DNA of 64,000 bases, taken from Strigops habroptila (Eukaryota > Chordata > Aves > Psittaciformes > Psittacidae). Where the stretch lies: contig NC_044278.2 of NCBI RefSeq assembly GCF_004027225.2, forward strand, positions 63,252,243 through 63,316,242, given 5' to 3'. Below are positions 49,700 through 58,284 of the stretch, in pieces. A model generated the notes under the pieces. It did no database searches, was not told the DNA's origin, and was given only the letters and a program-made list of their open reading frames with translations. The translations under genes and the position numbers were made by a program. Positions within the stretch are counted from its first letter, which is position 1. The number at the start of each line of letters is the position of its first letter.

Positions 49700-52640
49700 T
49701 GAAAGCACCCCTGCATCTGTACCTGCACACCGGGGGCTCGGGCTCCTTTGCCAGCTGCCCTTCCCTTCCGGGCAGCCCGTGTCTCATGGCTCCTCTTGAC
49801 ATTACTCAGCTGAGGGACGGAGGGGCCGGGACCAGCATGCAGGCAAGCACGCAGGCAAGGCCCTGCCAGGCCTGTATGCATAATCCCTCTTTGCTCCCCA
49901 CCGCCCGGGCAGCAGGGGTCAGCTGCCCCCAATCCCTCACCCCCTTCCCTGCAACTAGTCCCATTCCCGCCAGCCCTCACCTTCATGCCAGGCTCAGAGC
50001 CCTGCAAGACCATTCCTGCCACGTTTTCTGTTTTGTCTCCTCTGTCTGCCTTCTGGCCTTGCCTCTCCAGAAGTAACTTTTCAGCCAGGCTTGGCTGTCT
50101 GACTTATCTCCCTCTCAGCTGTGTGAAATCACTTGCCCAGACCTCAGTTTCTCCCTCAGAAAGTGGCACCCACTCTAATCTCCACGCGAACCCACAGACA
50201 CTTGCTCCATCTTGACCAGTCGCTCCCGGTCCCTGCCTGCCGCCCCCAGGACCTCTCTCCCCAGCACTATGTGGTCCCCGTGGCGCTGGGGAGATGGAAG
50301 GGCAGCAGGGCGGGGGTACACGGCTCCCCGAGGTGGCAAAAGGTGACTGAGGATTCCTTCAGAACATCTGGGGAGGATGCGTTTCCAACCCCATATGCTT
50401 TAGGTCCCCTTCGGTTTGGACGATGTGCACAAAGGTGCTCGGCATTGGTCATGGGGTACCACCGAGCATCCTCAGTTTGGGGGGTGCCGTGTCTTCTGGA
50501 AGAGGAGGAGCCAAAATGCCACGAGGTGGAAGGACCGCTTGCTCCCCCCTCCCCGCCCCCAAAAATATTAGTTATAGTGTGTTGTGCTCCCCCTCCCATC
50601 ATGCACTGTGTGTGGGGTGGGAGTAGCCCGGCGGAGCGGCGGCGCCGGTGCCCCGTGGGGCGCGGAGTGGAAGCCAAGGAGCCCACCCGCCGCCGCCGGC
50701 CCGTCGGGGGGTGCTCCCCCTCGCCCCCCGCCCCCGGTAGCCGTGCGGCAGATGGCCTGCGGTCCGGGAGGGCGGCCTGCGCCCGCCCGCCTCTGAACGC
50801 ATGACTGGAGCCGGGCTTTGGTGTCGCCGGGAGCCCCGCGGCCCAGCCCGGAAGGGTCCCGTGTGGAGTTCAAGAGCGGCCTTTCCCGGATGGCATCAAC
50901 GCGTTTGTTTTTCCCAGCTACCTCGGCCGGCCCTCCCATAACCCCTGCCCCGCAAGCCTGGGTCCCCCTCTTTCCCTTCCCTTCCCCCCTGCTCCTCTGT
51001 GCGGCCAGGAGACCGGGCGCACGCAACATCCTCCCCACCGTCGCCCCCTGCAGCCCCCCCGACCTCCCTCTGGCATCTCTCCCCCTCAAACCCCCCAGCC
51101 TGTGGCAGGGCCCCCCCACCAGCCGCCCGCTCCGCGGGGGGGGGGGGGCCGGTTTCGCTGGCTGCCCGGCCGGCCGCTGCCTTGCAGCAGGAGCCGTCGG
51201 TGTTCCGCTGGGTGATCGTAAACGGGTTTGACTGGCCGTTGATCCCGGGGTCAGGACTCTCCTCGCTAATCTCTCGCTCTCCAAACACCGGCCCCTCTCC
51301 TCCTCCCCGCGTTCTCCCTCCCTCTCTCTATCCCCCCCCATCTTTCTCTTGCATCATTCGTCTGCATACACACACCCCGACGGCACCGGAGGCACCTCAC
51401 AGAGACCCACGCACATCCCTCGAACGACACTCCTCAGACCCACTGCTCCACTAACCCGGTGGGGACACACATACACTTGCTTAGCGAGGCGGGCTCTTCC
51501 CGCAAGATCAGCCCCCCCGCACACTTACACGGACGGACAGACACACGGACACTCTGCCACTGCCCGCCCCCACGGGGCTGCCCCTTCCCGGCGTTTCCTA
51601 CGTATTGTAGAGGGAAGGGGAGAATGGAGCTGCCGGGGGGAGCGGGCAGAAAGTGTGGGGGAGACGGGACAGAAAAGGGCCCGGGGGGGTCGGTGAGTCA
51701 TCGGGAAAGGCGGGAGCACCGCGGGGCTCGGGAGAGGGTCGGCGCCCGGCCCGGGAGCGCGTCCTCTCCAGCTAATGCGTCAAACCCACGGGTACCTGCC
51801 AGCTCGCGTGTTTTAGCTGCGTTTTGCTCCGCAGCAACGCTCAGATTAGCCTTTTGGTTCTCAGCCGTGTGGGGTGATGTTGTGTGTGGGGTTTCTTAGT
51901 AATTTTTTAAAATATAGTTCCTTTCCTAGCAGTTTAAGCATAAAACAAAATGCTGTACCCGCGTCAGGCGTTCCGGTGCCTCCGGCCTGATGCTGCTGTA
52001 TGTGGTGCAGCTGGCAGGCCGGATCGCCCCCGTCCCGCCCTGCTAGAGGCATCTCGGGGAGTTTCTTTTCCAGCTATGGCCCCTCCGAGTGCTTTGGAGC
52101 TGCCCCCTCAGGACCCCCTACGCAGATTTTTGGACTTGCCCCTCTTCTTGTTTCACGTATCCCCTCCAGAATATCATGGGTCCCTTCACCCGCCCCACTG
52201 CTCTCGGGGACCCAGGGCAGACCCATCGGTTCCCCCCAGCCGCCCCCTCCGGGCTCGCTGCAGTGTGACTCCGGTTGAGGGTGCGGAGGAGTGGAGCTGG
52301 AGGGAGCTGCTTTTCCCCGGGGCCCAGCGCCACTCCTACGAACTCAGCGAGTCCCGCGCGGAAAAATGGAGGGGGAGGGGGGAAGGAAGGGGGGGGGGGG
52401 GGAAGGAAAAGAAAAAATAAATAAAAATAGGGACAATCGTTAGCGGAAAGCTGTGAAGTTCGGGCCAAGTTTGTGCTTTGGCTCCAAGTCTGGAGTGGAT
52501 CAAACCTGTTATCGCACCGTGCCTCCTGTCCTCCTGGCTCCTCTGCCGCCGCCCCCCGCCCGGGGCTGAGGGACCTGTCGGCAGAGCGGTGACCGCGGGT
52601 ATTGGGGTGGTGTGGGGGGTCCTGACCCCAAGCCCCCTAT
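49700..52640. promoter_or_regulatory. Large CpG-rich region 4-7 kb downstream of SOX1
   Basis: This is a broad GC- and CpG-rich region, densest at about 50600-51200 and 51480-51780. Many overlapping ORFs occur on both strands (up to 257 codons, minus 50568-51341) without any recognised domain. A consensus 5' splice donor TCG|GTGAGT lies at 51693-51698 on plus. It could contain the first exon of a non-coding RNA or a CpG-rich regulatory hub. A protein-coding gene is not supported. Confidence 0.5.
52368..52417. repeat. 50-nt pure purine tract with G14
   Basis: An unbroken A/G run contains G14 at 52389-52402. A G13 run also lies at 51136-51148. Both are triplex- or quadruplex-prone and likely assembly-error sites. 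Confidence 0.85.
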
Positions 52641-52734
52641 TCCGCAGAGAGGACACCTCCGGCCCGCTCCCCTTCACCTTACTCCCTGGATTTTCCTTCC
52701 TTTCACTGAAAACCACATGACTTTTTTTTTTAAT

Positions 52735-52900
52735 AATTCTTCTGCATAGGTGATTTTAATAGCTCTGTCAATCATATTATAGGAGGAATATTTCATACAA
52801 TTTTAGGTGTAATGTACTTAAACCATAAATCGCTTAAACCTGTTCTTAGTTTTGCATGTTCAATTATCCTTTTATATATAACCCGCACAGCAAAAAGCCC
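52735..52900. promoter_or_regulatory. Candidate PBX/MEIS-responsive element
   Basis: CTGTCAATCA at 52765-52774 is the exact reverse complement of TGATTGACAG, the PBX-MEIS/PREP heterodimer consensus. Nearby are GATTTTAAT, CATATTATAGG and an octamer-like TTTTGCATG (about 52851). The sequence is AT-rich and non-repetitive, sharply bounded by CpG-rich DNA on the left. Confidence 0.45.
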
Positions 52901-53510
52901 GAAGACCGAATTCTTTTACTGTACCTAAACCCAACTCGTCTGCCTAGCAAAGTTGCTTTAACTTTGTTTGTATACCCGAAAGTGAAGTTTAACTCAAACT
53001 AAACCAGTAAACCACGAACAGCAAACATTTCTACGCTATTGGTGTTGGGGTTTGGGGTGGTATATTTTTTTTTGTGTAGTGGGGGAGGTTGGACAGAAGG
53101 ATTTTATTTCTTTGAAAGGCAGCCTGAGAATATTCAAAGCTTATTTGAATATAGCCGAGATTGGTTCTGTTTAATCCCCTTGTGTTGAAAGTGTAGGTAT
53201 TCCTATTCCAGGCATAACGCCATTGAAGGGCTAAATTGTGAGGGAAAGAAGGAAAACTCGTTAAAAGGAGCTCATTTAGAAAGTCGGAATATTTATCTCT
53301 TCAGCGCTTCCCCCTAGTATTTCTGGTATTTTGGACTCATACAGCTGTTTATTTGCTTTTCTCCCTTGACTTCCCCATTCCGCCTGTTCTATCAGTCGTG
53401 TGCAGCCACATAGGATCTCCTCGCCGTGATTTTTCCCTTCTACATTGTCAGTAAATGTGATTTTCAATAGCTATGACCCTTACAGAAAAGGCACGTAACG
53501 AGGTTGCATC

Positions 53511-53612
53511 AGATGTATATGCGCCTGCATGTGTACACGTACACGCACACACTCTCTCCGGTCATGATGCTGTCTATAGCATGTGTAGATATGTGTGAGT
53601 ACGTACACACAT
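53511..53612. repeat. Alternating purine-pyrimidine repeat
   Basis: Imperfect TGTGTACACGTACACGCACA units and a second block GTGTGAGTACGTACACACATG flank a non-repetitive spacer. The two blocks are partly inverted relative to each other. Confidence 0.7.
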
Positions 53613-54169
53613 GACTGATAACGAGTTTCAAGAAACAGTTCAACAGGTGCTCAGCTTATCCTGTGTATTTAAAGGCACATCTATTAGTATTTTAAACTAC
53701 ACTTAGGACTGTGCTTGGCTGGAGAGGACCCACGGAAGGTTCCTCATAGGTTCCTGCTTTCTGTCTGCGCTGTTTGTAAGCTGAGGATTTCCAAAACGAG
53801 CCTGCAACTGTCTGAATCGGCACACACCTCGCCTTCATAAAGGCTAAACAGTAAAAAGAAAGAAAGAAAAAAAAAAAAGAGAGTGTGTGTAATGGTGGAA
53901 TTTTGGTTTGAAATCAATACAGTTTCCATGAAAATTTTGCCTTCATTTTGACGAAGTAGAGATTGAAACAAAATGATCAAAATGCCTCCGAAGAGTTCTA
54001 TGTGGCAGTTGACATGGCAGCGTTACAGGTGAAGTGCAATCTCTAACCTGGACCGAAACGGCTCCTCATTAACCAAGTAACACTTCCCCCACTCCTGGGT
54101 GGATGAAGTACTCGTTCGCCAGTGCTAAAGGCGGTTCAAACAGCCCCACAGCCCTGGACATGAAAAGTA

Positions 54170-54175
54170 TTTATT
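54170..54175 (-). terminator. SOX1: Candidate distal SOX1 polyadenylation hexamer (AATAAA)
   Basis: TTTATT on plus reads AATAAA on the SOX1 strand about 2.0 kb past the stop, giving a 3' UTR length closer to that of the long SOX1 mRNAs in other vertebrates. The choice among hexamers is unresolved. Confidence 0.3.
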
Positions 54176-54379
54176 CCCCTTTTGTTTAAGCAGTTACGAC
54201 CAACTAAAAAATGTATTTGTTCCAGTACGGTATTTAAACGCGGCGCTCAATGGCGTTATTACTATCAGCCGAAGTTTACAGCAAACTTTTAATTCCAGCA
54301 TATCGAAAGGTACCCATCAACAGCTGGGGGATGGGGGTGAAATGATTAAATTAAATTTCAAAGCACGGATCAGCACTCT

Positions 54380-54770
54380 GCCATGACAAGACCCGCACCG
54401 CTCTTCTCGAAGCCGCCGCAGCAGCGACTGGAACCGGCGCCCCGTTCTCGGGGGGCGGCAGCGCTTCGCCGCTCCCTGCTAGCCCCCCTCGGGGAGCCCG
54501 GGAGAAATGGGGCAGCTCTTCGCGCTTGGGGTTTAGAGGTCGTTGTTTTTTTTTTTGGGACGCTCAAACAGAAGCGCTTTCGCTTTTCATGGCGTTAATT
54601 AGAGGGGAAGTGGCGCGTCCGTCCGTGCTTTCGCGTCCCCCTGGGCAGTCGGTGCCCCCCGGGCAGCCGGGATCCCGGCCGAGCGCGGGCAACGGGCAAG
54701 TTACGGCTCCGGGCAAGGTCCGGGCCGCCAGCACGGCCCTGAAATCCACACAACGAACGTTCACGGCTAG
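54380..54770. promoter_or_regulatory. Small CpG island 1.4-1.8 kb downstream of the SOX1 stop
   Basis: About 0.4 kb of CpG-rich sequence lies between AT-rich flanks and encodes only short unrelated ORFs. It lies within the expected SOX1 3' region; it may be a GC-rich part of the 3' UTR or a separate element. Confidence 0.45.
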
Positions 54771-55063
54771 GAAGAGTCATTCAGTAAGTTGCTTTCCCTC
54801 GCAGAATGGAAAGAGTGTTAAAATAAATCAGTTTTCCTCCCTCCTGAGGCATATGGGTTAGGTAGAAGACATCAGCATTTACTACGGGATTACACTTCGT
54901 TCTGCTTGTCACTCGGTTAAAAGCTTCCTCCCCGTATTCTACGTTTACTTGCTGCATTTCCAGACATACCATAGCAAACACTACCTTGTTCTGCGGTTTT
55001 TTTTTTTTGTTTTTCTTTTTTAATAAAATAGAAATATAACAGGTGACTTTTTCCGCTTTGAAA

Positions 55064-55069
55064 TTTATT
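55064..55069 (-). terminator. SOX1: Candidate SOX1 polyadenylation hexamer (AATAAA)
   Basis: TTTATT on plus reads AATAAA on the SOX1 strand, about 1.1 kb past the stop and just downstream of the GU-rich tract. A run of T/A follows on the plus strand. It is one of several candidates. Confidence 0.3.
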
Positions 55070-55203
55070 TAACTCAAAATTGAACGCATCCTTAGGATTT
55101 CTGTTTAGCAGAAAGGCTTTTTTAGTAAACTATATACACAATCTGAAATCCCTTGTAACGCCTAAATAAAAATTATTCACAATGCATTTACAAGAAATGA
55201 TAC

Positions 55204-55438
55204 CAAAACCCCCCAAAAAAAACCAACAAAAAAAAAAAACCAACAACAAACAAAAAATCCCCATCCAAACCAAACAAAACTAAAGGCCAAACAAACAAAT
55301 ACAATAAAGTTTTACAAAATCCAGAAAAAAAACCAACCAACAAACTACCACATTGCAGCCTCCAACTGAAGAAAAAAAAGAAAAAAAAAGAAGTTGTATA
55401 AATAACGAAACAAATAAAAAAATAAACCCCAGAAAACA
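55204..55438 (-). repeat. C/A-rich low-complexity tract (GU-rich on the SOX1 strand)
   Basis: The plus strand is almost entirely A and C with repeated AACCAACAA/CAAAC units; T and G are rare. On the SOX1 transcript this reads as GUUUG/UUGGUU-rich sequence with U runs. It looks like an expanded low-complexity tract rather than a transposon. Confidence 0.85.
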
Positions 55439-55853
55439 AAAATGCGACATCTACAAAAAACTTTTAAGTGTTGTTTTGGATTTGCCTTAGTACATGAGTA
55501 ATAAATGAGAACTCTTTCCCCGTCAACTTGGAGTTAATTAGGCAATAAAAAGCCCTCGCAAGAAGCGATCCGTGACCGAAATCGTAGCGGTTCCGCGCGG
55601 TATAAAAGTTGGCATCGCCTACAACAACTTTGTGTGGTTATTATCAACAATTTTAGTCTTTTCGCAGTAGTATTTTTTCCCTTTCTCTCTCCTCTTTTGC
55701 AAATAAACGCTCTATGTCTCTTGGGTGAATGATAAATACTGTACAAAAAGTCTCGATAAAACACAGAAGTTCAGTCTAAAACTAGTTTCATAAACTAGTC
55801 CTTCTAAAAAAAAAAAAGGTAAGTAAAGCAACCGTTACCTTTTTTCTCTCTCG

Positions 55854-55884
55854 TTATTATTATTATTATTTATTATTATTATTA
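55854..55884. repeat. (TTA)n microsatellite
   Basis: About ten TTA/TAT units with one interruption lie about 0.3 kb past the SOX1 stop. The interruption creates TTTATT, the earliest AATAAA on the transcript strand. Confidence 0.9.
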
Positions 55885-56158
55885 CAAGAACATCAAAACA
55901 TTTCTTTTCTGTACAAAAAGGAAGGAAGAAAGAAAAAAAACATAAAAGAAGAGAGACAGGGGAGGGCGGGAAGGGGAGCAAGAGGCAAAAATAAGAGGGG
56001 GGATCCCGGGAGCGGGGCCAGGAGCTGGACCGGGGCGAGGGCGGGCGGCCGGGGCAGGAGCAGACGGTGGCAGCGGCCGGGGCCGGTGGCCGGGCCGATG
56101 CCGGTGCCCGCGCCCGCCTCCGCCGCTCCCGGCGCCTGTACCGGCGGGCGGCAGGGTC

Positions 56159-57292
56159 TCAGATATGCGTCAAGGGGACGGTACCGTTCACCCCCGTGCT
56201 GGCGCTCTGGTAGTGCTGGGGCAGGGAGTGGAGTCGGCTCTGGGCGGCGGCGGCCGCCGGATCCCCGCCTTCCCCGGCCGGTAAGTACATGCTGATCATC
56301 TCCCGCAGGTCCCCGGGGCACGGGGCCCGCGAGTGCGAGGTGACGGGCGGGCTCACGCTGGGCTCCGACTTCACCAGCGAGCCCAGTGCGCCCAGCGCCC
56401 CCGAGGAGGCGGCCGCCGCCGCCGCCGCTGCCGCCGCCGCCGCCGCCGAGTTCTGGTGGGGCTGGGAGCCGTAGGGCAGGGCGCCGTAGCCCGAGGGCGA
56501 GGCGCTCATGTAGCCCTGCGAGTTGGAGATGGGGCTGTACTGCAGGGTGCCCATGTCGTAGCGGTGCATGGGCTGCGGGTTGTGCGGATGGTGCGGGTGG
56601 TGGGGGTGCGGGTGGTGCGGGTGCCCCCCGCTGCCCGGGTGCTGGCCGTAGGCGAGCTGCGCCTCCTGCATCATCGCCGCCGCCGCCGCCGCCGCGGCCA
56701 CCGAGCCCGGGTAGGCGCCGTTGGCCCAGCCGTTCATGTGAGCGTAGCCGCCACCGGCCGTGCCGCCGGGGCTCTCCAGCCGCTGCCCGACGCCGCCGGG
56801 ACTGACGCCGACGCCCATGCCCACACCGACGCCGGCCGGGCCTCCCCCGGCCGAGCCGGCGCTCAGCAGTCCCCCGGCCAGAGAGTACTTGTCCTTCTTG
56901 AGCAGGGTCTTGGTCTTCCGCCGGGGCCGGTATTTATAATCCGGGTGCTCCTTCATGTGCAGCGCCCGCAGCCGCTTTGCCTCGTCGATGAAGGGTCTCT
57001 TTTCGGCCTCCGACATGACTTTCCACTCGGCCCCCAGGCGCTTGCTGATCTCCGAGTTGTGCATTTTGGGGTTCTCCTGGGCCATCTTCCGCCGCTGGCC
57101 CCGCGACCACACCATGAAGGCGTTCATGGGTCTCTTGACCCGGTCCTGGTTCGCTTTGTTCCCCCCTCCGCCGCCGCCGCCGCCACCGCCGCCGCCACCA
57201 CCTCCTCCCGCTCCGGTCTGCCCCGAGAGGTTCGTGGGGGCCTGGGCTCCGCCGGGGGAGTGCAAGTCCGTCTCCATCATCATGCTGTACAT
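56159..57292 (-). CDS. SOX1: SOX1, SoxB1 HMG-box transcription factor (complete, single exon)
   Basis: This 377-residue ORF encodes SOX1, a SoxB1 nuclear DNA-binding protein that binds ACAAT-type sites and maintains neural progenitor and lens fates, often with POU or PAX partners. Seen directly: N-terminus [15 protein letters not shown]; poly-Gly at residues 29-44; HMG box at about 51-128 containing [20 protein letters not shown], with basic NLS-like clusters at both ends; SoxB1 homology segment at about 124-141; poly-Ala at 199-206 and 283-295; His/Pro-rich tract at 224-237; a Ser/Pro-rich C-terminal activation region ending [11 protein letters not shown]. The two termini separate SOX1 from SOX2 and SOX3. 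Length fits the family (about 370-390 residues). The start is well supported because the codon directly upstream (57293-57295) is an in-frame TGA. The -3 base is T, a weak initiation context, and further ATGs lie at codons 4-6. No frameshift or break is seen. The gene lies in a CpG island with a plausible promoter about 0.9 kb upstream. Confidence 0.98.
   Translation of the reverse strand: MYSMMMETDLHSPGGAQAPTNLSGQTGAGGGGGGGGGGGGGGGGNKANQDRVKRPMNAFMVWSRGQRRKMAQENPKMHNSEISKRLGAEWKVMSEAEKRPFIDEAKRLRALHMKEHPDYKYRPRRKTKTLLKKDKYSLAGGLLSAGSAGGGPAGVGVGMGVGVSPGGVGQRLESPGGTAGGGYAHMNGWANGAYPGSVAAAAAAAAMMQEAQLAYGQHPGSGGHPHHPHPHHPHHPHNPQPMHRYDMGTLQYSPISNSQGYMSASPSGYGALPYGSQPHQNSAAAAAAAAAAAAASSGALGALGSLVKSEPSVSPPVTSHSRAPCPGDLREMISMYLPAGEGGDPAAAAAQSRLHSLPQHYQSASTGVNGTVPLTHI
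56408..56446 (-). repeat. SOX1: GCN repeat encoding poly-Ala in SOX1
   Basis: Thirteen consecutive Ala codons (residues 283-295) precede the [16 protein letters not shown] segment of the C-terminal region. A second run of eight Ala lies at residues 199-206 (about 56675-56698) and a run of five at 346-350. Poly-Ala tracts are known features of SoxB1 proteins. Confidence 0.9.
56909..57145 (-). other. SOX1: HMG-box DNA-binding domain of SOX1
   Basis: Codons about 50-128 encode the Sox HMG box, which bends DNA through the minor groove. The invariant RPMNAFMVW motif, the NSEISKRLG and [12 protein letters not shown] helices and the basic YRPRRKTK tail are all intact. This is the most conserved segment of the gene and shows no substitution that looks disabling. 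Confidence 0.97.
57161..57208 (-). repeat. SOX1: GGC/GGN codon repeat encoding poly-Gly in SOX1
   Basis: Sixteen consecutive Gly codons (residues 29-44) form an imperfect GCC/GCN triplet repeat on the plus strand, just N-terminal to the HMG box. A poly-Gly stretch here is typical of SOX1. Mixed synonymous codons are visible, which should limit slippage, but length may still vary between individuals or assemblies. Confidence 0.9.
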
Positions 57293-57432
57293 TCAAGTAG
57301 CTTTTTTATTTTCCACCGGCGCCAGGCGTGAAAAAGAAATCACATATAGAGAGGAAGGAGCCCGGGAGGACGGGGACCGGAGCGAGGCGAAGCCCGTTCG
57401 TGTCGAGGTAGCGACCGCCGTGCAAAAAATAA

Positions 57433-57762
57433 TTAAAAAAAAAAAAAAAGGAATGGGGAAAAAAAAAAAGGAGGAGAGGGAGGAGAGGGAGGAGGAGAAA
57501 ACCGCGAGGAGAGCGATCGGAAAACTTTCTCTCCGCCGCAGGTCCCCGGCTCGGTGCGGGGGGGTCTGTGGTGGTGGTTGGTGGTGATGGGAGCCCTCCG
57601 CGCCGCCGCGCACCCCTCGGCTGGCGCTTTCCTTTGCCCCGCGCAGAGCTGCGGGTGCTGCGGGTGCGGCGGCTTGTTTGTTCTTTGAGAACTTGGAGGG
57701 AGAGAGGAGAGAGCGCGAAGGGAGGGAAGGGAGGGAGGGGAGGGAGCGTGTGTGACTTGCAT
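57433..57762 (-). other. Upstream ORF in SOX1 leader, 109 codons
   Basis: An ATG at 57760-57762 on the transcript strand opens a 109-codon frame that terminates at 57433, before the SOX1 start. The encoded peptide is Pro/Ser-rich and ends in Phe-rich low complexity because it translates the polypyrimidine tract. The ATG context is weak (-3 C, +4 C). No protein family is recognised. If the leader is used as inferred, this uORF could lower translation of SOX1; a coding role is unlikely. Confidence 0.3.
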
Positions 57763-58045
57763 CCGCCGATCGCAGGTGAGCGGAGCAGAAGAGAGAGACG
57801 GGAGAGCCCACCGCCGCGCGGGAGGGGGCGGAAAAGAAGGGGGAAAAAAGAGAAAAAGGGAAAAAAAAGTATTTAAACGTGAACTAAAAAAAAAAAAAAA
57901 TCGGGAGGAGGGTCGGTGGAAGGAGGGAGGAGTGAAGGGAGGGAAGAAGGGGGGTGGGGGAAGAAGCCCAACCAAAACACGCGCCGAGCCGGCGGCGGTA
58001 AGCACACAGTACTTCGCTGGTGGTGGCCGGTCTCCCTCCCGCGGC

Positions 58046-58140
58046 TCAGACGGGACGGGACGGGGATGGAGATGGGGATGGGGATGGGACGGGACGGGAG
58101 AGGAGGAGGAGGAGCCGCCGGGCGCGCGGCGCTGCGGCCA
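58046..58140 (-). other. Short upstream ORF at predicted SOX1 transcription start
   Basis: An ATG at 58138-58140 begins a roughly 31-codon frame (MAAAPRARRLLLLLS, then Pro/Ser repeats) ending at 58046. The Pro/Ser part is the translation of the GGGATG/GGGACG repeat at 58051-58099. Whether it lies in the mRNA depends on the exact start site, which falls at nearly the same place. Confidence 0.2.
58051..58099. repeat. G-rich hexamer repeat (GGGACG/GGGATG)
   Basis: About eight tandem GGGAYG-type units lie at the inferred SOX1 transcription start. G-runs of 3-4 on the plus (template) strand could form a G-quadruplex; the transcript strand is C-rich. Confidence 0.8.
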
Positions 58141-58163
58141 TGCAGCGCGCGCCTGAGCCCGCC

Positions 58164-58284
58164 TTAAATCGCCTCGGCGGCGGCCAATGGGGGAGCGACG
58201 ACGGGCGGCGATTTGCATGTGGCGCGCGCCGAGCGGTGACGTCCGGCGGGGCCGCGCCCGCGCCCGGGGCGGGCGGTGAGGTCA
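58164..58284 (-). promoter_or_regulatory. SOX1: Putative SOX1 core and proximal promoter
   Basis: Read leftward in the direction of transcription: TGAGGTCA (58277-58284), CRE-like TGACGTCC (58237-58244 on plus), octamer ATTTGCAT/ATGCAAAT (58211-58218), inverted CCAAT box (CCAAT on plus at 58184-58188, ATTGG on the sense strand), and TATA-like ATTTAA (58164-58169). Spacing is as expected for a polymerase II promoter, predicting a start near 58135-58140. It lies inside the densest CpG region. The motifs are seen directly; their activity is inferred. POU and CCAAT/NF-Y input is plausible for a SoxB1 gene. Confidence 0.65.

Larger units (their letters stand above)
53100..56158 (-). other. SOX1: Region expected to contain the SOX1 3' UTR
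   Basis: Downstream of the TGA there is no further coding signal. The transcript strand holds several AATAAA hexamers (plus-strand TTTATT at 55869-55874, 55064-55069, 54170-54175 and 53103-53108), a TAA/TTA repeat and a long GU-rich tract. SOX1 mRNAs in other vertebrates carry long 3' UTRs, so the true end probably lies well past the first hexamer, but sequence alone cannot choose. A small CpG-rich block at about 54380-54770 lies inside this region and may be a separate element. Confidence 0.45.
57293..58140 (-). other. SOX1: Inferred SOX1 5' leader (5' UTR)
   Basis: This is the segment between the SOX1 start codon and the position about 25-30 bp downstream of the TATA-like box. The transcript strand is strongly pyrimidine-rich: long purine tracts sit on the plus strand at about 57440-57505, 57700-57750 and 57815-57960, including A runs at 57431-57445 and 57886-57900. 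It contains two upstream ORFs. A T15-AG at 57884-57900 on the transcript strand resembles a splice acceptor, so a spliced leader cannot be excluded. A second TATA-like motif (GTTTAAATAC on the minus strand, about 57870-57879) could support an internal start. The leader boundary is an inference. Confidence 0.5.

Noticed and set aside
50568..51341. 257-codon ORF on minus in the downstream CpG region
   Set aside because: Composition is Gly/Arg/Pro/Ala-rich, overlapping ORFs exist in other frames, and no domain is recognisable. Open frames are expected in GC-rich DNA.
56333..57331. 332-codon ORF on plus, antisense to SOX1
   Set aside because: It is the complement of the GC-rich SOX1 coding sequence; the peptide is Arg/Ala/Gly low complexity with no domain. 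Long antisense frames are expected opposite GC-rich genes.
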